Shown here one piece after another: positions 1-6,064 of a stretch of 6,064 nucleotides of DNA. The notes below the pieces were generated by a model. That model worked only from the letters and a program-made list of their open reading frames with translations. It ran no database searches and was not told the DNA's origin. Source of the stretch: JAGXLC01 sp964472385 (lineage in GTDB: Bacteria; Bacteroidota; Bacteroidia; Bacteroidales; UBA12077). Where the stretch lies: the NCBI GenBank assembly GCA_964472385.1, contig CAYYLT010000212.1, forward strand, positions 1 to 6,064. Direction: 5' to 3'. Every line of letters starts with the position of its first letter. Position 1 is the stretch's first letter. Made by a program: the position numbers and the translations under genes.

Positions 1-26
1 ATGTTTATTCTATTGATTTTAAGTAA

Positions 27-72
27 TTTTTGTGTTTTTCAGCAGACCCTATATAGATACTTAGCATGTATT
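27..72 (+). repeat. Two-hairpin intergenic repeat, copy 1
   Basis: The core TTTTTGTGTTTTTCAGCA (27-44) is identical to copy 2. Hairpin 1 would pair TTTGT (29-33) with GCAGA (42-46) around the loop GTTTTTCA, using two G-U wobbles. After a 9-nt spacer starting CCC, a weaker hairpin 2 pairs GATAC (56-60) with GTATT (68-72), including one G-U pair. This is the most degenerate of the three copies. No known family is recognised. Confidence 0.55.
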
Positions 73-153
73 ATTCATCAACAATGGAGAACCATTTATA
101 AATAAAAGAATATTAGTGATTTATTTAGCATGTTCAAAAATAATTTTATGCAT

Positions 154-201
154 TTTTTGTGTTTTTCAGCAAACCCGAAGTAGGCGACTGCGATGTCGGC
201 T
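154..201 (+). repeat. Two-hairpin intergenic repeat, copy 2
   Basis: The core at 154-171 matches copy 1 exactly, and the similarity to copy 3 continues through CAGCAAACCCGAAGTAGG (167-184). Hairpin 1 pairs TTTGT (156-160) with GCAAA (169-173) around GTTTTTCA, with one G-U pair. After the 8-nt spacer CCCGAAGT, hairpin 2 pairs AGGCGAC (182-188) with GTCGGCT (195-201), with a single G-G mismatch and a 6-nt loop. It lies about 85 bp upstream of the trxB start and could sit in its leader. Confidence 0.6.
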
Positions 202-287
202 TTCGGCGTCTTGCATCTTTACTAATCTTTACACATGAATAATACAGGTTAGTTAAACCCTATTAATTATTTATAAAATTTATCATT

Positions 288-1325
288 ATGGCATTATTCA
301 AACAACTTGAAAACCTGGATGAAGATAAAGCAGAAAATACCCCATTAGACAGTGAAGTTGAACGTGTCAGGGTTTTGATCATCGGATCGGGGCCGGCCGG
401 ATATACGGCTGCCATATATGCAGCGCGGGCAAACCTCCAGCCAGTGATGTATGAAGGTATGGAACCCGGAGGTCAGCTAACAACCACCACTGAAGTAGAA
501 AATTACCCGGGATATACTGAGGGAATCCAGGGACCTAAGATGATGGAAGATTTTAAAAAGCAGGCCCGGCGTTTTGGCACTGACGTGCGGTTTGGCATGG
601 CTACCGCTGCCAATCTTGAAAAACGACCTTATACCATAATTATTGATGATAGCAAAAAAATTCAGACAGATGCCTTAATTATTGCCACCGGGGCTTCGGC
701 CAAATATCTCGGACTGGAATCCGAAGAACGATTCAAGGGAATGGGGGTTTCGGCTTGTGCTACCTGTGATGGTTTTTTCTATAAAGACCAGGATGTGGCA
801 GTTGTTGGTGGAGGAGATTCCGCAGCTGAAGAAGCTCTTTATCTGTCCGGTATTTGTAAAAAGGTTTATCTTATTCACAGGAGAGATCAACTAAGAGCTT
901 CCAAAATCATGCAGGAAAGGGTATTCAAGACCGACAATATTGAAATACTTTGGAATTCACAAATTAAAGAAGTTTTGGGCGATGAAGAAGGTGTTAATGG
1001 TGTAAACCTTATCAATAATGAAGGAAAGGAATATCGTGTGGATATTTCCGGTTTTTTCCTGGCTATCGGACACAAACCCAATTCGGATATTTTCAAAGAA
1101 TATCTGGAAATGGATGAAACAGGATATATCCAAACCGAGCCGGGGTCAACCAAAACCAACCTGGAAGGGGTATTTGCCTGTGGAGACGTGCAGGACAACA
1201 TCTACCGGCAGGCTGTAACTGCCGCAGGGTCAGGATGTAAAGCAGCCCTTGATGCAGAACGTTTTCTTTCGGCTAAAGAATTTGAAGAAGCCCAAGAAAA
1301 AGAAACAAAACATGCCCGGAAATGA
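288..1325 (+). CDS. trxB: Thioredoxin-disulfide reductase
   Basis: This is a cytoplasmic FAD flavoenzyme that moves electrons from NADPH to oxidised thioredoxin (EC 1.8.1.9), supplying ribonucleotide reductase and peroxide-defence enzymes. At 345 aa it is somewhat longer than the usual ~310-320. The FAD-binding GSGPAG is at 33-38 and the GGQL segment at 61-64. The redox-active CATC with its following Asp is at 157-161. The NADPH-binding GGGDSA is at 174-179, followed by HRRD (197-200), typical of NADP(H) specificity. The second FAD motif is ACGDVQD (297-303), then the C-terminal YRQAVTAAGSGCKAA. All expected catalytic elements are present, in the low-molecular-weight TrxB order. The ATG at 288 is the only ATG upstream of the FAD motif in this frame, and it gives about 23 residues of acidic extension before the usual start of the family. 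No Shine-Dalgarno is visible, as is common in Bacteroidota. The tail after about 328 is charged (Glu/Lys-rich). Confidence 0.97.
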   Translation: MALFKQLENLDEDKAENTPLDSEVERVRVLIIGSGPAGYTAAIYAARANLQPVMYEGMEPGGQLTTTTEVENYPGYTEGIQGPKMMEDFKKQARRFGTDVRFGMATAANLEKRPYTIIIDDSKKIQTDALIIATGASAKYLGLESEERFKGMGVSACATCDGFFYKDQDVAVVGGGDSAAEEALYLSGICKKVYLIHRRDQLRASKIMQERVFKTDNIEILWNSQIKEVLGDEEGVNGVNLINNEGKEYRVDISGFFLAIGHKPNSDIFKEYLEMDETGYIQTEPGSTKTNLEGVFACGDVQDNIYRQAVTAAGSGCKAALDAERFLSAKEFEEAQEKETKHARK

Positions 1326-1331
1326 GCCATT

Positions 1332-2765
1332 TTAGTTGGGGGTTCCAAGTTTCTGTTCCAGCATCTTTTTAAGCGTTTCATACCCTATTCGTTTCGCCAC
1401 AATTTTTTTCTGATCATCCAAAAGGTAAAGGGTCGGAGTACTGTAGATGTCATACTTCTGCCTGAAATTGGTCAGATATTGCGGGTCAAAAACATTGATC
1501 CAATTCAAGCCGTTTTTATCGAGATAAGCCATCCATCCCTGCTTATTGGTTTGTGTATATACTGCAAATACTTCAAACTGATTGCGGCTGTATTTTTCAT
1601 ACAAACTGTGGATCTTGGGCGTAATGGTTTTACAATGGCTACAACTGGGTTCCCAAAAATAAAGCAGGGTATATTCGCTGTCAACATCCCTCAAGCTCGC
1701 ATATTCATCTGAAGTGGTGCGCATTTTCAACTCGGGGGCCTTCTTACCGATCAGATTGGGCTTTGTCTTATTTACTCTGTCGCGGAGCTTTGCAAGAGAC
1801 TGCTCATCCATCCAGTCTGCACCACCAGAGAGATAATATTTCTCCGCAATATGAACAAAAACCTCATCCATCCCCATGATATTGCTCTGCTGATAGTGAT
1901 TGAGTAGATATCTTACCGTATAGCGGTAAGTTTCATCATTACCCTTTGTTTTGCTAATAATGCGGTCAACCTGTGGAATAATAGAATCGGGCTGTTGTAC
2001 AAGTATGTTGTTGAAGTAATGATCCAGTTTTTTATGCAATATGGGGGTTCTAACCATTCGTGGATCAGAAAGATCGATGTTGTCAAAAAAATGGGCCTTA
2101 TAATATTGATAACGCTTATGCCATCTGACGGAATCTTTGTTTTCAACTGAAGCAGGAATATCAAATTCAGGGACTTCAATATTTTTCATCCCTTTGATAA
2201 CAGCCGCAAGTAAAGCGTTGGGGTATTCAGAGATGAGGGTTTTCCACTTGTTTTGAACTTGCCTGTCAAGCAACTTCAACTGATTCCGGATAATTTTTGC
2301 AGAATCCGGATGATCCTGGATCTTTGTCAGCTTTTTTTTCAGTGCTGCAGACTGTTGATTTTGCTTCATCATGAATTTCTGATACGCATTAAAAGCTTCA
2401 TTGATCTCACTACCCTGAAATTCAAGTTCATGCACAAAATCTTTCACACTGGTTTGTAAAGAAAAATGCTGATCTGATCCGATAAGTATTTCAAAATATT
2501 TCTTTTTTGGGGTGATCACCAGATAGATACCCTGCCGAAGGGACTCCTCCCCTTGAAAAGTACCTCGGCCCGCTTCATCCAGCTGAATGGTATCTTTGAT
2601 GAATTGTTTGTTTCCATAATGAAATCCCAGATAAAGGTCGGATTGTTGCAGTCCCTCTATTTGAATCTGAATGTTATATCCTGGTTTCTTATCTATTGAT
2701 GCATCCAAAACAAAAGACATCAACACGAGTATCAAAATAGAAAGGGTAACCTTCATTTTTTTCAT
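1332..2765 (-). CDS. Exported DUF4369/DUF5106-type thioredoxin-fold protein (TlpA-like)
   Basis: From the ATG at 2765 this is a 477-aa protein. Residues 1-23 look like a Sec signal peptide (MKKMK, then a hydrophobic run ending near LDAS). No lipobox cysteine is seen, so it is probably periplasmic or otherwise extracytoplasmic. Residues ~30-130 are beta-rich and resemble DUF4369. Residues ~130-330 are helical and charged, like DUF5106. Residues ~338-477 are a TlpA/AhpC-TSA-type thioredoxin domain beginning LIGKKAPEL, with the redox pair in WEPSCSHC (C375, C378) and the cis-proline in STPTLYLLD (P444). The family is inferred to act in extracytoplasmic disulfide reduction or exchange; the substrate is unknown. 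The frame stays open upstream to an ATG at 2813. I prefer 2765 (or 2756) because the longer form would bury the signal peptide behind 16 residues encoded by a terminator-like hairpin. The gene converges on trxB with a 6-bp gap. Domain names are from recognition, not a search. Confidence 0.88.
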   Translation of the reverse strand: MKKMKVTLSILILVLMSFVLDASIDKKPGYNIQIQIEGLQQSDLYLGFHYGNKQFIKDTIQLDEAGRGTFQGEESLRQGIYLVITPKKKYFEILIGSDQHFSLQTSVKDFVHELEFQGSEINEAFNAYQKFMMKQNQQSAALKKKLTKIQDHPDSAKIIRNQLKLLDRQVQNKWKTLISEYPNALLAAVIKGMKNIEVPEFDIPASVENKDSVRWHKRYQYYKAHFFDNIDLSDPRMVRTPILHKKLDHYFNNILVQQPDSIIPQVDRIISKTKGNDETYRYTVRYLLNHYQQSNIMGMDEVFVHIAEKYYLSGGADWMDEQSLAKLRDRVNKTKPNLIGKKAPELKMRTTSDEYASLRDVDSEYTLLYFWEPSCSHCKTITPKIHSLYEKYSRNQFEVFAVYTQTNKQGWMAYLDKNGLNWINVFDPQYLTNFRQKYDIYSTPTLYLLDDQKKIVAKRIGYETLKKMLEQKLGTPN

Positions 2766-2786
2766 CTGTTTAAAATTTTTGTCGTT

Positions 2787-2810
2787 AAAAAAATGCCAAA
2801 AATTTTGGCA
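2787..2810 (-). terminator. Terminator-like hairpin just before the thioredoxin-fold gene
   Basis: On the minus strand a perfect inverted repeat with 8-bp arms, TGCCAAAA/TTTTGGCA around one central base (2794-2810), is followed directly by seven T residues (2793-2787). That is the shape of an intrinsic terminator, although the stem is AT-rich and realistically about 5-6 bp once a loop is allowed. It ends only 21 nt before the chosen start codon at 2765. It could therefore be a leader attenuator, or the end of a separate small RNA. As DNA, it could alternatively be an operator for a dimeric regulator. Confidence 0.45.
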
Positions 2811-2826
2811 CATTCAGGAACTCCCG

Positions 2827-2879
2827 ATGAACTTTTTTAATCATTTGCCTGTGAGTAATTTATGATTAATAAAGTTCAT
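2827..2879 (-). repeat. Long stem-loop, 18-bp arms
   Basis: The arms ATGAACTTTTTTAATCAT (2827-2844) and ATGATTAATAAAGTTCAT (2862-2879) pair at 17 of 18 positions, with one T-T mismatch and a 17-nt loop. It lies 17 nt from the terminator-like hairpin and about 62 bp upstream of the start at 2765. In RNA it would be the strongest structure of this leader. It has no run of U after either arm, so it is not itself a terminator. Confidence 0.7.
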
Positions 2880-2893
2880 GGTCGTTTCATTTT

Positions 2894-2906
2894 CCAATAG
2901 TATTGG
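2894..2906. repeat. Short perfect palindrome CCAATA-G-TATTGG
   Basis: This is a perfect 6-bp inverted repeat around a single central base. Its symmetric form suits a protein-binding site better than an RNA hairpin, because the loop would be too tight without losing pairs. It lies between the long stem-loop and the promoter candidate. No regulator is identified. Confidence 0.35.
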
Positions 2907-2934
2907 GTTTGATTATGCATTGTATGATTCTATC

Positions 2935-2986
2935 TTGTTACTTCTTACCCGAATAATAGGGTTATTTAGACTGGCTCCAGTAACAA
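2935..2986 (-). repeat. Inverted repeat TTGTTACT/AGTAACAA with inner stem
   Basis: Eight-base perfect arms (2935-2942 and 2979-2986) enclose 36 nt. Inside is a 4-bp stem ACCC/GGGT (2947-2950 and 2959-2962). Next to it is the near-palindrome ACTGGCTCCAGT (2970-2981), which overlaps one outer arm. The outer arm on the 2979-2986 side also overlaps the T run of the neighbouring hairpin at 2985-3012, so forming one structure could affect the other. Confidence 0.45.
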
Positions 2987-3012
2987 AAAGCATCCATTGC
3001 AATGAGGATGCT
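2985..3012 (-). terminator. Terminator-like hairpin near the start of the leader
   Basis: On the minus strand AGCATCC pairs perfectly with GGATGCT (3006-3012 with 2989-2995) around a 10-nt loop, and the stem runs into five T residues (2989-2985). This has the form of a rho-independent terminator. No minus-strand gene lies to its right within the window, so it is either an early attenuator in the leader of the thioredoxin-fold gene or a stop for antisense transcription coming from the helicase side. Confidence 0.4.
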
Positions 3013-3033
3013 GATCATAGCTTCTATACAAGG

Positions 3034-3065
3034 CAAAGTTAATATTTCATCCCTAATTTACATAA
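3034..3065 (-). promoter_or_regulatory. Candidate Bacteroidota promoter, minus strand
   Basis: TAACTTTG on the minus strand (3041-3034) is an exact match to the TAnnTTTG -7 box of the Bacteroidota primary sigma factor. At the -33 position there is only TTA (3065-3063) rather than TTG, with a 21-nt spacer. Transcription would begin near 3029 and give a leader of about 260 nt before the thioredoxin-fold gene. One good box and one weak box make this plausible but unproven. Confidence 0.35.
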
Positions 3066-3148
3066 GAAAAAAAAAACTTAAAAAATACAAGTTTTTGTAC
3101 CCTGCATTTTGCAATCAACAAATACATATATTCTCTGCATTATAGGTA

Positions 3149-3204
3149 TTTTTGCGTTTTTCAGCAAATCCTTAGTTAGGAAGTAGAATACTTTTTAACT
3201 TCCT
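3149..3204 (+). repeat. Two-hairpin intergenic repeat, copy 3
   Basis: The core TTTTTGCGTTTTTCAGCA (3149-3166) differs at one base from copies 1 and 2, and the similarity to copy 2 continues to AGTTAGG (3180). Hairpin 1 pairs TTTGC (3151-3155) with GCAAA (3164-3168) around GTTTTTCA, all Watson-Crick. Hairpin 2 is a perfect 7-bp stem, AGGAAGT (3178-3184) with ACTTCCT (3198-3204), with a 13-nt loop. The bases TATTTTTG at 3147-3154 also fit a TAnnTTTG box, but no TTG lies at the right distance upstream. It lies 103 bp before the helicase gene. Confidence 0.6.
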
Positions 3205-3292
3205 GCATTTTGTGTTAATTTAGCCCCTATATATCAAGGTTAACATTCTGCTCCCGATCCTGATTCCTGTCAAACAGCGGGAAGTATAAACA

Positions 3293-3300
3293 AGAGGAAA
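3293..3300 (+). promoter_or_regulatory. Ribosome binding site of the helicase gene
   Basis: AGAGGAAA lies 7 nt upstream of the ATG at 3308. It is a recognisable purine-rich Shine-Dalgarno-like stretch, unlike the AT-rich leaders of the other two genes, and it supports the chosen helicase start. Confidence 0.5.
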
Positions 3301-3307
3301 GCACCTA

Positions 3308-6064
3308 ATGGCTCATCTGAACATATACAAAGCATCCGCCGGCTCAGGAAAAACCTTCACCCTAACCCAACAGTTTCTCCTCATGCTGCTTGAAAATCCT
3401 GCATTATACAAACATGTGCTTGCCGTAACTTTTACAAACAAAGCCACGGGTGAAATGAAACAACGCATTTTGCAAGAGTTGAATATTCTTGCAAATGAGA
3501 AGATTTCCAGTCATTCATCTGCATTAAAAGCCCATTTAAAACTGGATGATCGCCAGATCCGGGAAAGGGCTAAGCAGATCATGCAATTCATTCTTCACGA
3601 TTACAGCCGCTTCTCAGTCAGCACCATAGATCATTTCTTCCAGCGTATCATTCGTACATTTGCCAGGGAACTGGGACTTCAATCGGGATATATTCTTGAA
3701 ACCGATGAGTCAGAGATCCTGAATTTTGTTGTCGATCAGGTTCTACTGGCTACGGAAGATGATGCGCAGCTTCGGAGGTGGTTGGTAGATTTTGCCCGTA
3801 CCCGTATGATGGAAGAAAAAAGTTGGAACTTCCGGGAGGAGATCCTTTCTTTGGCTGAAGAACTTACCAAAGAAGCAGTTAAGACTGTCCCGGATGATCA
3901 AAACCACAACAGAAAAAACCTTCAGGAATATTTGAATGATCTGAAGCGCCTACAGGAATGGTTTGAAAACACATTGAAAGGTTATGGCCGGGAAGGTGTA
4001 AGGCTAATCGAAGACAACGGACTGGATATCATCCATTTCAATAGAACAAGCCGTGGTGTTGGAAGATATTTTTACTATCTGCAGGCAGGTGCAGAGGAAA
4101 AACTGGCACCAAACAGCTTTGTTGTTCAAGTCATGGATAATCCGGATAAATGGCCGGCCGGAAAGCTGAATAATGATACGAAAAACAGGGTGATCTCTCT
4201 GGCCCGGGACCATCTGAATCCCATTCTAAACAAAGCCGTGGCCTTTTATAATCAGCATCATAAAAAATACCATTCCGTTAAGGAAATACAGAAAAATATT
4301 TATGTCCTCGGAATTTTGGGAGACATACAAAGCAGACTTTATCAATATTGCAGGGAAAAAAATTTATTTCTCATTTCTGATGCCGCCAATTTTTTAAAAG
4401 AAATTATTTCAGGAAACGATACCCCTTTCGTTTATGAAAAAACAGGGAGCATATATCAACATTTTATGATTGATGAATTTCAGGATACATCTCGTTTTCA
4501 ATGGGAAAACTTTAAACCTCTGATTGAAAACAGCCTGGCTCAGAATCAAAAAAATCTGATGGTAGGGGATGTGAAACAATCCATCTATCGTTGGCGCAAC
4601 GGCGACTGGAAAATTCTGGAGGATGAAGTAGAAAAAGATTTTTCTCATTACTCCCTTGAAATGGAAAATTTGGTTTACAATCGTCGCAGTTCAGAGAATA
4701 TTATCGCTTATAACAATACTATCTTCCACCATGCCCGCACCGTCCTGCAACATCTATTCAACAACCAGATATCCGTGCATCAGGCGCATAATCCCTGGCA
4801 GCATAAATTACTGGATGCTTATGCTGATGTAATGCAAAAATTACCGGAAAAACGCACCGGGGGCTATATTTTGAATTGCTTTGTTACCCATTCTCACGGC
4901 CAGCAGCAAGCTACCGGGGATAAATTCAAAAAGCGCATGGTTGAAGATCTTGAACGCCTGCAAGATTGTGGATATAAGCTTTCGGATATGGCCATTCTTG
5001 TGAGAAAAAACCGCGAAGGCCAGGAAATTGCTGACTTTCTTATGGAATACAAAAATCAACGTCAATCTGCTTCGGGATACAGATATGACGTAATTTCCAA
5101 TGATTCGCTTTACATCGGAAGGGCTGAAAGCGTCCGGTTCATACTGGCCTTATTCAGATATATGGTCAATCCTGATGATGCAATAAACCGGGCTTTTATC
5201 CGGGATACCTACCACAGGGTTATTTTGAATGAATCCGTAACCGCACAAAACCACCATGACATTTTGAGAGAAAGGTATGATGAACTGCCGGATGATCTGC
5301 CCGCATCATTCTGGGAAAAGTTGGGAGCACTGAAAAAAACGCCATTGTATGAAATGACCGAAAAACTGATCAACCAATTCGGGATCCATCAGATTAAAGG
5401 TGAAATCCCGTATATTGAAGCATTTCAGGAAAATGTACTTGAGTTTTCATCAAGACATGCAGCAGATCTGAATACTTTCCTGGAATGGTGGGATCGTATC
5501 GGTAAAAAAAGAAAACTTCAGCTTCCCGAAGATTATGATGCCATCCGGATCACCACCATCCACAAGGCCAAAGGACTCGAATTTAAAGCGGTAATTATCC
5601 CTTTTTGTAACTGGGAAATAGACAACATGGCTTCGGGAATGCAGAAAAATTATTTATGGTGCCAACCGGAGGATCATGAACTGGCCAGATTGGGCAGAAT
5701 CCCCCTCGATTATTCCAATAAACTTGTCAATACCCTATTTATAAAGGATTATTTCCACGAAAAATTTCACAATTATGTCGACAATCTGAATTTGCTTTAT
5801 GTAGCATTGACAAGAGCCCAAGAAGTGCTTATCTCCTATTCGGCTATAAAAATTAAAAATGACGGAACAATGAATTACCAGGCCAATGAGAAAGGCATTA
5901 GCGATGTGGGGGAGCTTATGCATTTTATGCTCTCAGGGAGTAAGAGTCCACAGTCCGGGCAGTTCCAGGACTTTCCATTCATTAATGACCTGAAGAGCTA
6001 TTGGGATGAACAAAACATGATCTTTAAAATGGGAAACTTAAAGCAGAGAAGTCAAACATCTAAC
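3308..6064 (+). CDS. UvrD/RecB/AddA-like superfamily 1A DNA helicase, 3' end cut by the window
   Basis: The frame is open for 919 codons with no stop before the window edge, so the C-terminus is missing. This is an ATP-driven 3'-5' DNA helicase subunit of the type that processes double-strand breaks for recombination. Helicase motifs occur in order: Walker A ASAGSGKT (9-16), TFTNKAT (41-47), VSTIDHFFQ (104-112), Walker B DEFQDTS (389-395), VGDVKQSIYRWRNGD (419-433), motif IV LVYNRRSS (455-462), motif V ITTIHKAKGLEF (748-759), and motif VI LLYVALTRAQE (829-839). Walker A lies almost at the N-terminus with no Q motif before it, as in RecB-like proteins. The 276-residue gap between motifs Ia/Ic and II matches an inserted 1B domain. 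Bacteroidota relatives are typically somewhat over 1,000 aa and may carry a C-terminal PD-(D/E)XK nuclease domain, which would lie beyond this window. An AddB-like partner, if present, is not in view. The start is supported by the upstream AGAGGAAA and the immediate Walker A. Confidence 0.94.
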   Translation, partial: MAHLNIYKASAGSGKTFTLTQQFLLMLLENPALYKHVLAVTFTNKATGEMKQRILQELNILANEKISSHSSALKAHLKLDDRQIRERAKQIMQFILHDYSRFSVSTIDHFFQRIIRTFARELGLQSGYILETDESEILNFVVDQVLLATEDDAQLRRWLVDFARTRMMEEKSWNFREEILSLAEELTKEAVKTVPDDQNHNRKNLQEYLNDLKRLQEWFENTLKGYGREGVRLIEDNGLDIIHFNRTSRGVGRYFYYLQAGAEEKLAPNSFVVQVMDNPDKWPAGKLNNDTKNRVISLARDHLNPILNKAVAFYNQHHKKYHSVKEIQKNIYVLGILGDIQSRLYQYCREKNLFLISDAANFLKEIISGNDTPFVYEKTGSIYQHFMIDEFQDTSRFQWENFKPLIENSLAQNQKNLMVGDVKQSIYRWRNGDWKILEDEVEKDFSHYSLEMENLVYNRRSSENIIAYNNTIFHHARTVLQHLFNNQISVHQAHNPWQHKLLDAYADVMQKLPEKRTGGYILNCFVTHSHGQQQATGDKFKKRMVEDLERLQDCGYKLSDMAILVRKNREGQEIADFLMEYKNQRQSASGYRYDVISNDSLYIGRAESVRFILALFRYMVNPDDAINRAFIRDTYHRVILNESVTAQNHHDILRERYDELPDDLPASFWEKLGALKKTPLYEMTEKLINQFGIHQIKGEIPYIEAFQENVLEFSSRHAADLNTFLEWWDRIGKKRKLQLPEDYDAIRITTIHKAKGLEFKAVIIPFCNWEIDNMASGMQKNYLWCQPEDHELARLGRIPLDYSNKLVNTLFIKDYFHEKFHNYVDNLNLLYVALTRAQEVLISYSAIKIKNDGTMNYQANEKGISDVGELMHFMLSGSKSPQSGQFQDFPFINDLKSYWDEQNMIFKMGNLKQRSQTSN

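Larger units (their letters stand above)
1..287. other. Intergenic region upstream of trxB
   Basis: No convincing gene lies here. The stretch is strongly AT-rich except for a GC-rich patch around 174-212. It holds two copies of a repeated two-hairpin element (27-72 and 154-201), a 9-bp direct repeat TTAGCATGT (61-69 and 125-133), a small hairpin AATGG/CCATT with an AGAA loop (83-96), and a tandem ATCTTTAC repeat with a 10-bp period (215-222, 225-232). I found no perfect Bacteroidota TAnnTTTG box on the plus strand, so the trxB promoter is not located. A 34-codon open frame from base 1 to 105 runs through the repeat and is judged spurious. Confidence 0.7.
2766..3307. other. 542-bp structured intergenic region
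   Basis: This region separates two divergent genes, and no long reading frame is credible in it. On the minus strand, reading toward the thioredoxin-fold gene, it contains a promoter candidate (3034-3065), a terminator-like hairpin (2985-3012), an 8-bp-arm inverted repeat (2935-2986), a 13-bp palindrome (2894-2906), an 18-bp-arm stem-loop (2827-2879) and a second terminator-like hairpin (2787-2810). Further right are an A/T-only-looped inverted repeat AAAAACTT/AAGTTTTT (3072-3096) beside a ten-base A run, two copies of CCTGCATTTTG (3101-3111 and 3202-3212), and the third two-hairpin repeat (3149-3204). Confidence 0.75.

Noticed and set aside
1..105. 34-codon open frame starting at base 1
   Set aside because: It runs straight through copy 1 of the intergenic repeat, has no visible ribosome site, and its composition simply reflects AT-rich DNA.
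27..201. CRISPR array from the repeated TTTTTGTGTTTTTCAGCA motif
   Set aside because: Only two copies 127 bp apart plus one 3 kb away, with no regular spacers and no cas genes.
215..232. Tandem ATCTTTAC repeat as a promoter or operator
   Set aside because: The copies do not match the TAnnTTTG box, and the upstream TTG is far too close. Two 8-bp copies alone do not establish a function.
675..1218. Open frames on both strands overlapping trxB
   Set aside because: They overlap the conserved CATC and NADP-binding regions of trxB in other frames and resemble no protein.
3072..3096. AAAAACTT/AAGTTTTT inverted repeat beside an A10 run (terminator on the minus strand?)
   Set aside because: Each arm has only one G/C base, so the stem would have a single G-C pair. 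In such AT-rich sequence this is weak evidence, and no minus-strand gene ends here.
4004..5923. Several 60-80-codon open frames on the minus strand inside the helicase gene
   Set aside because: They are shadows of a strongly supported plus-strand coding frame with intact helicase motifs.

Overview
The window looks like chromosomal DNA from a Bacteroidota bacterium, probably Bacteroidales-like. The support is an AT-rich composition, mostly no Shine-Dalgarno sites, a secreted DUF4369/DUF5106-type protein with a C-terminal TlpA/thioredoxin fold, and a RecB/AddA-like helicase of the type common in that phylum. A TAnnTTTG promoter box is also present. The species cannot be named from the sequence.

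Layout: 1-287 is non-coding and carries two copies of a short repeated element that can fold into two hairpins. 288-1325 (+) is thioredoxin reductase, trxB. 1332-2765 (-) is an exported thioredoxin-fold protein convergent with trxB, with only 6 bp between the two stop codons. 2766-3307 is a 542-bp gene-free region. Its left part, read on the minus strand, is dense in inverted repeats: two terminator-like hairpins, an 18-bp-arm stem-loop and smaller palindromes, with a Bacteroidota-type promoter candidate at its far end. Its right part holds the third copy of the repeated element. 3308-6064 (+) is the first 919 codons of a superfamily 1A UvrD/RecB/AddA-like helicase, which runs off the window edge before its C-terminal nuclease region.

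How the genes relate: they do not form an operon. TrxB makes reduced thioredoxin in the cytoplasm, the convergent gene encodes an exported redox-type protein, and the helicase is a DNA double-strand-break repair protein. Any TrxB link to the exported protein would need a membrane electron carrier that is not seen here. The coding genes are ordinary for the phylum. The two things worth a second look are non-coding: the three-copy two-hairpin element, whose stems are kept by G-U or fully different pairs, and the structured leader or possible small RNA upstream of the thioredoxin-fold gene.
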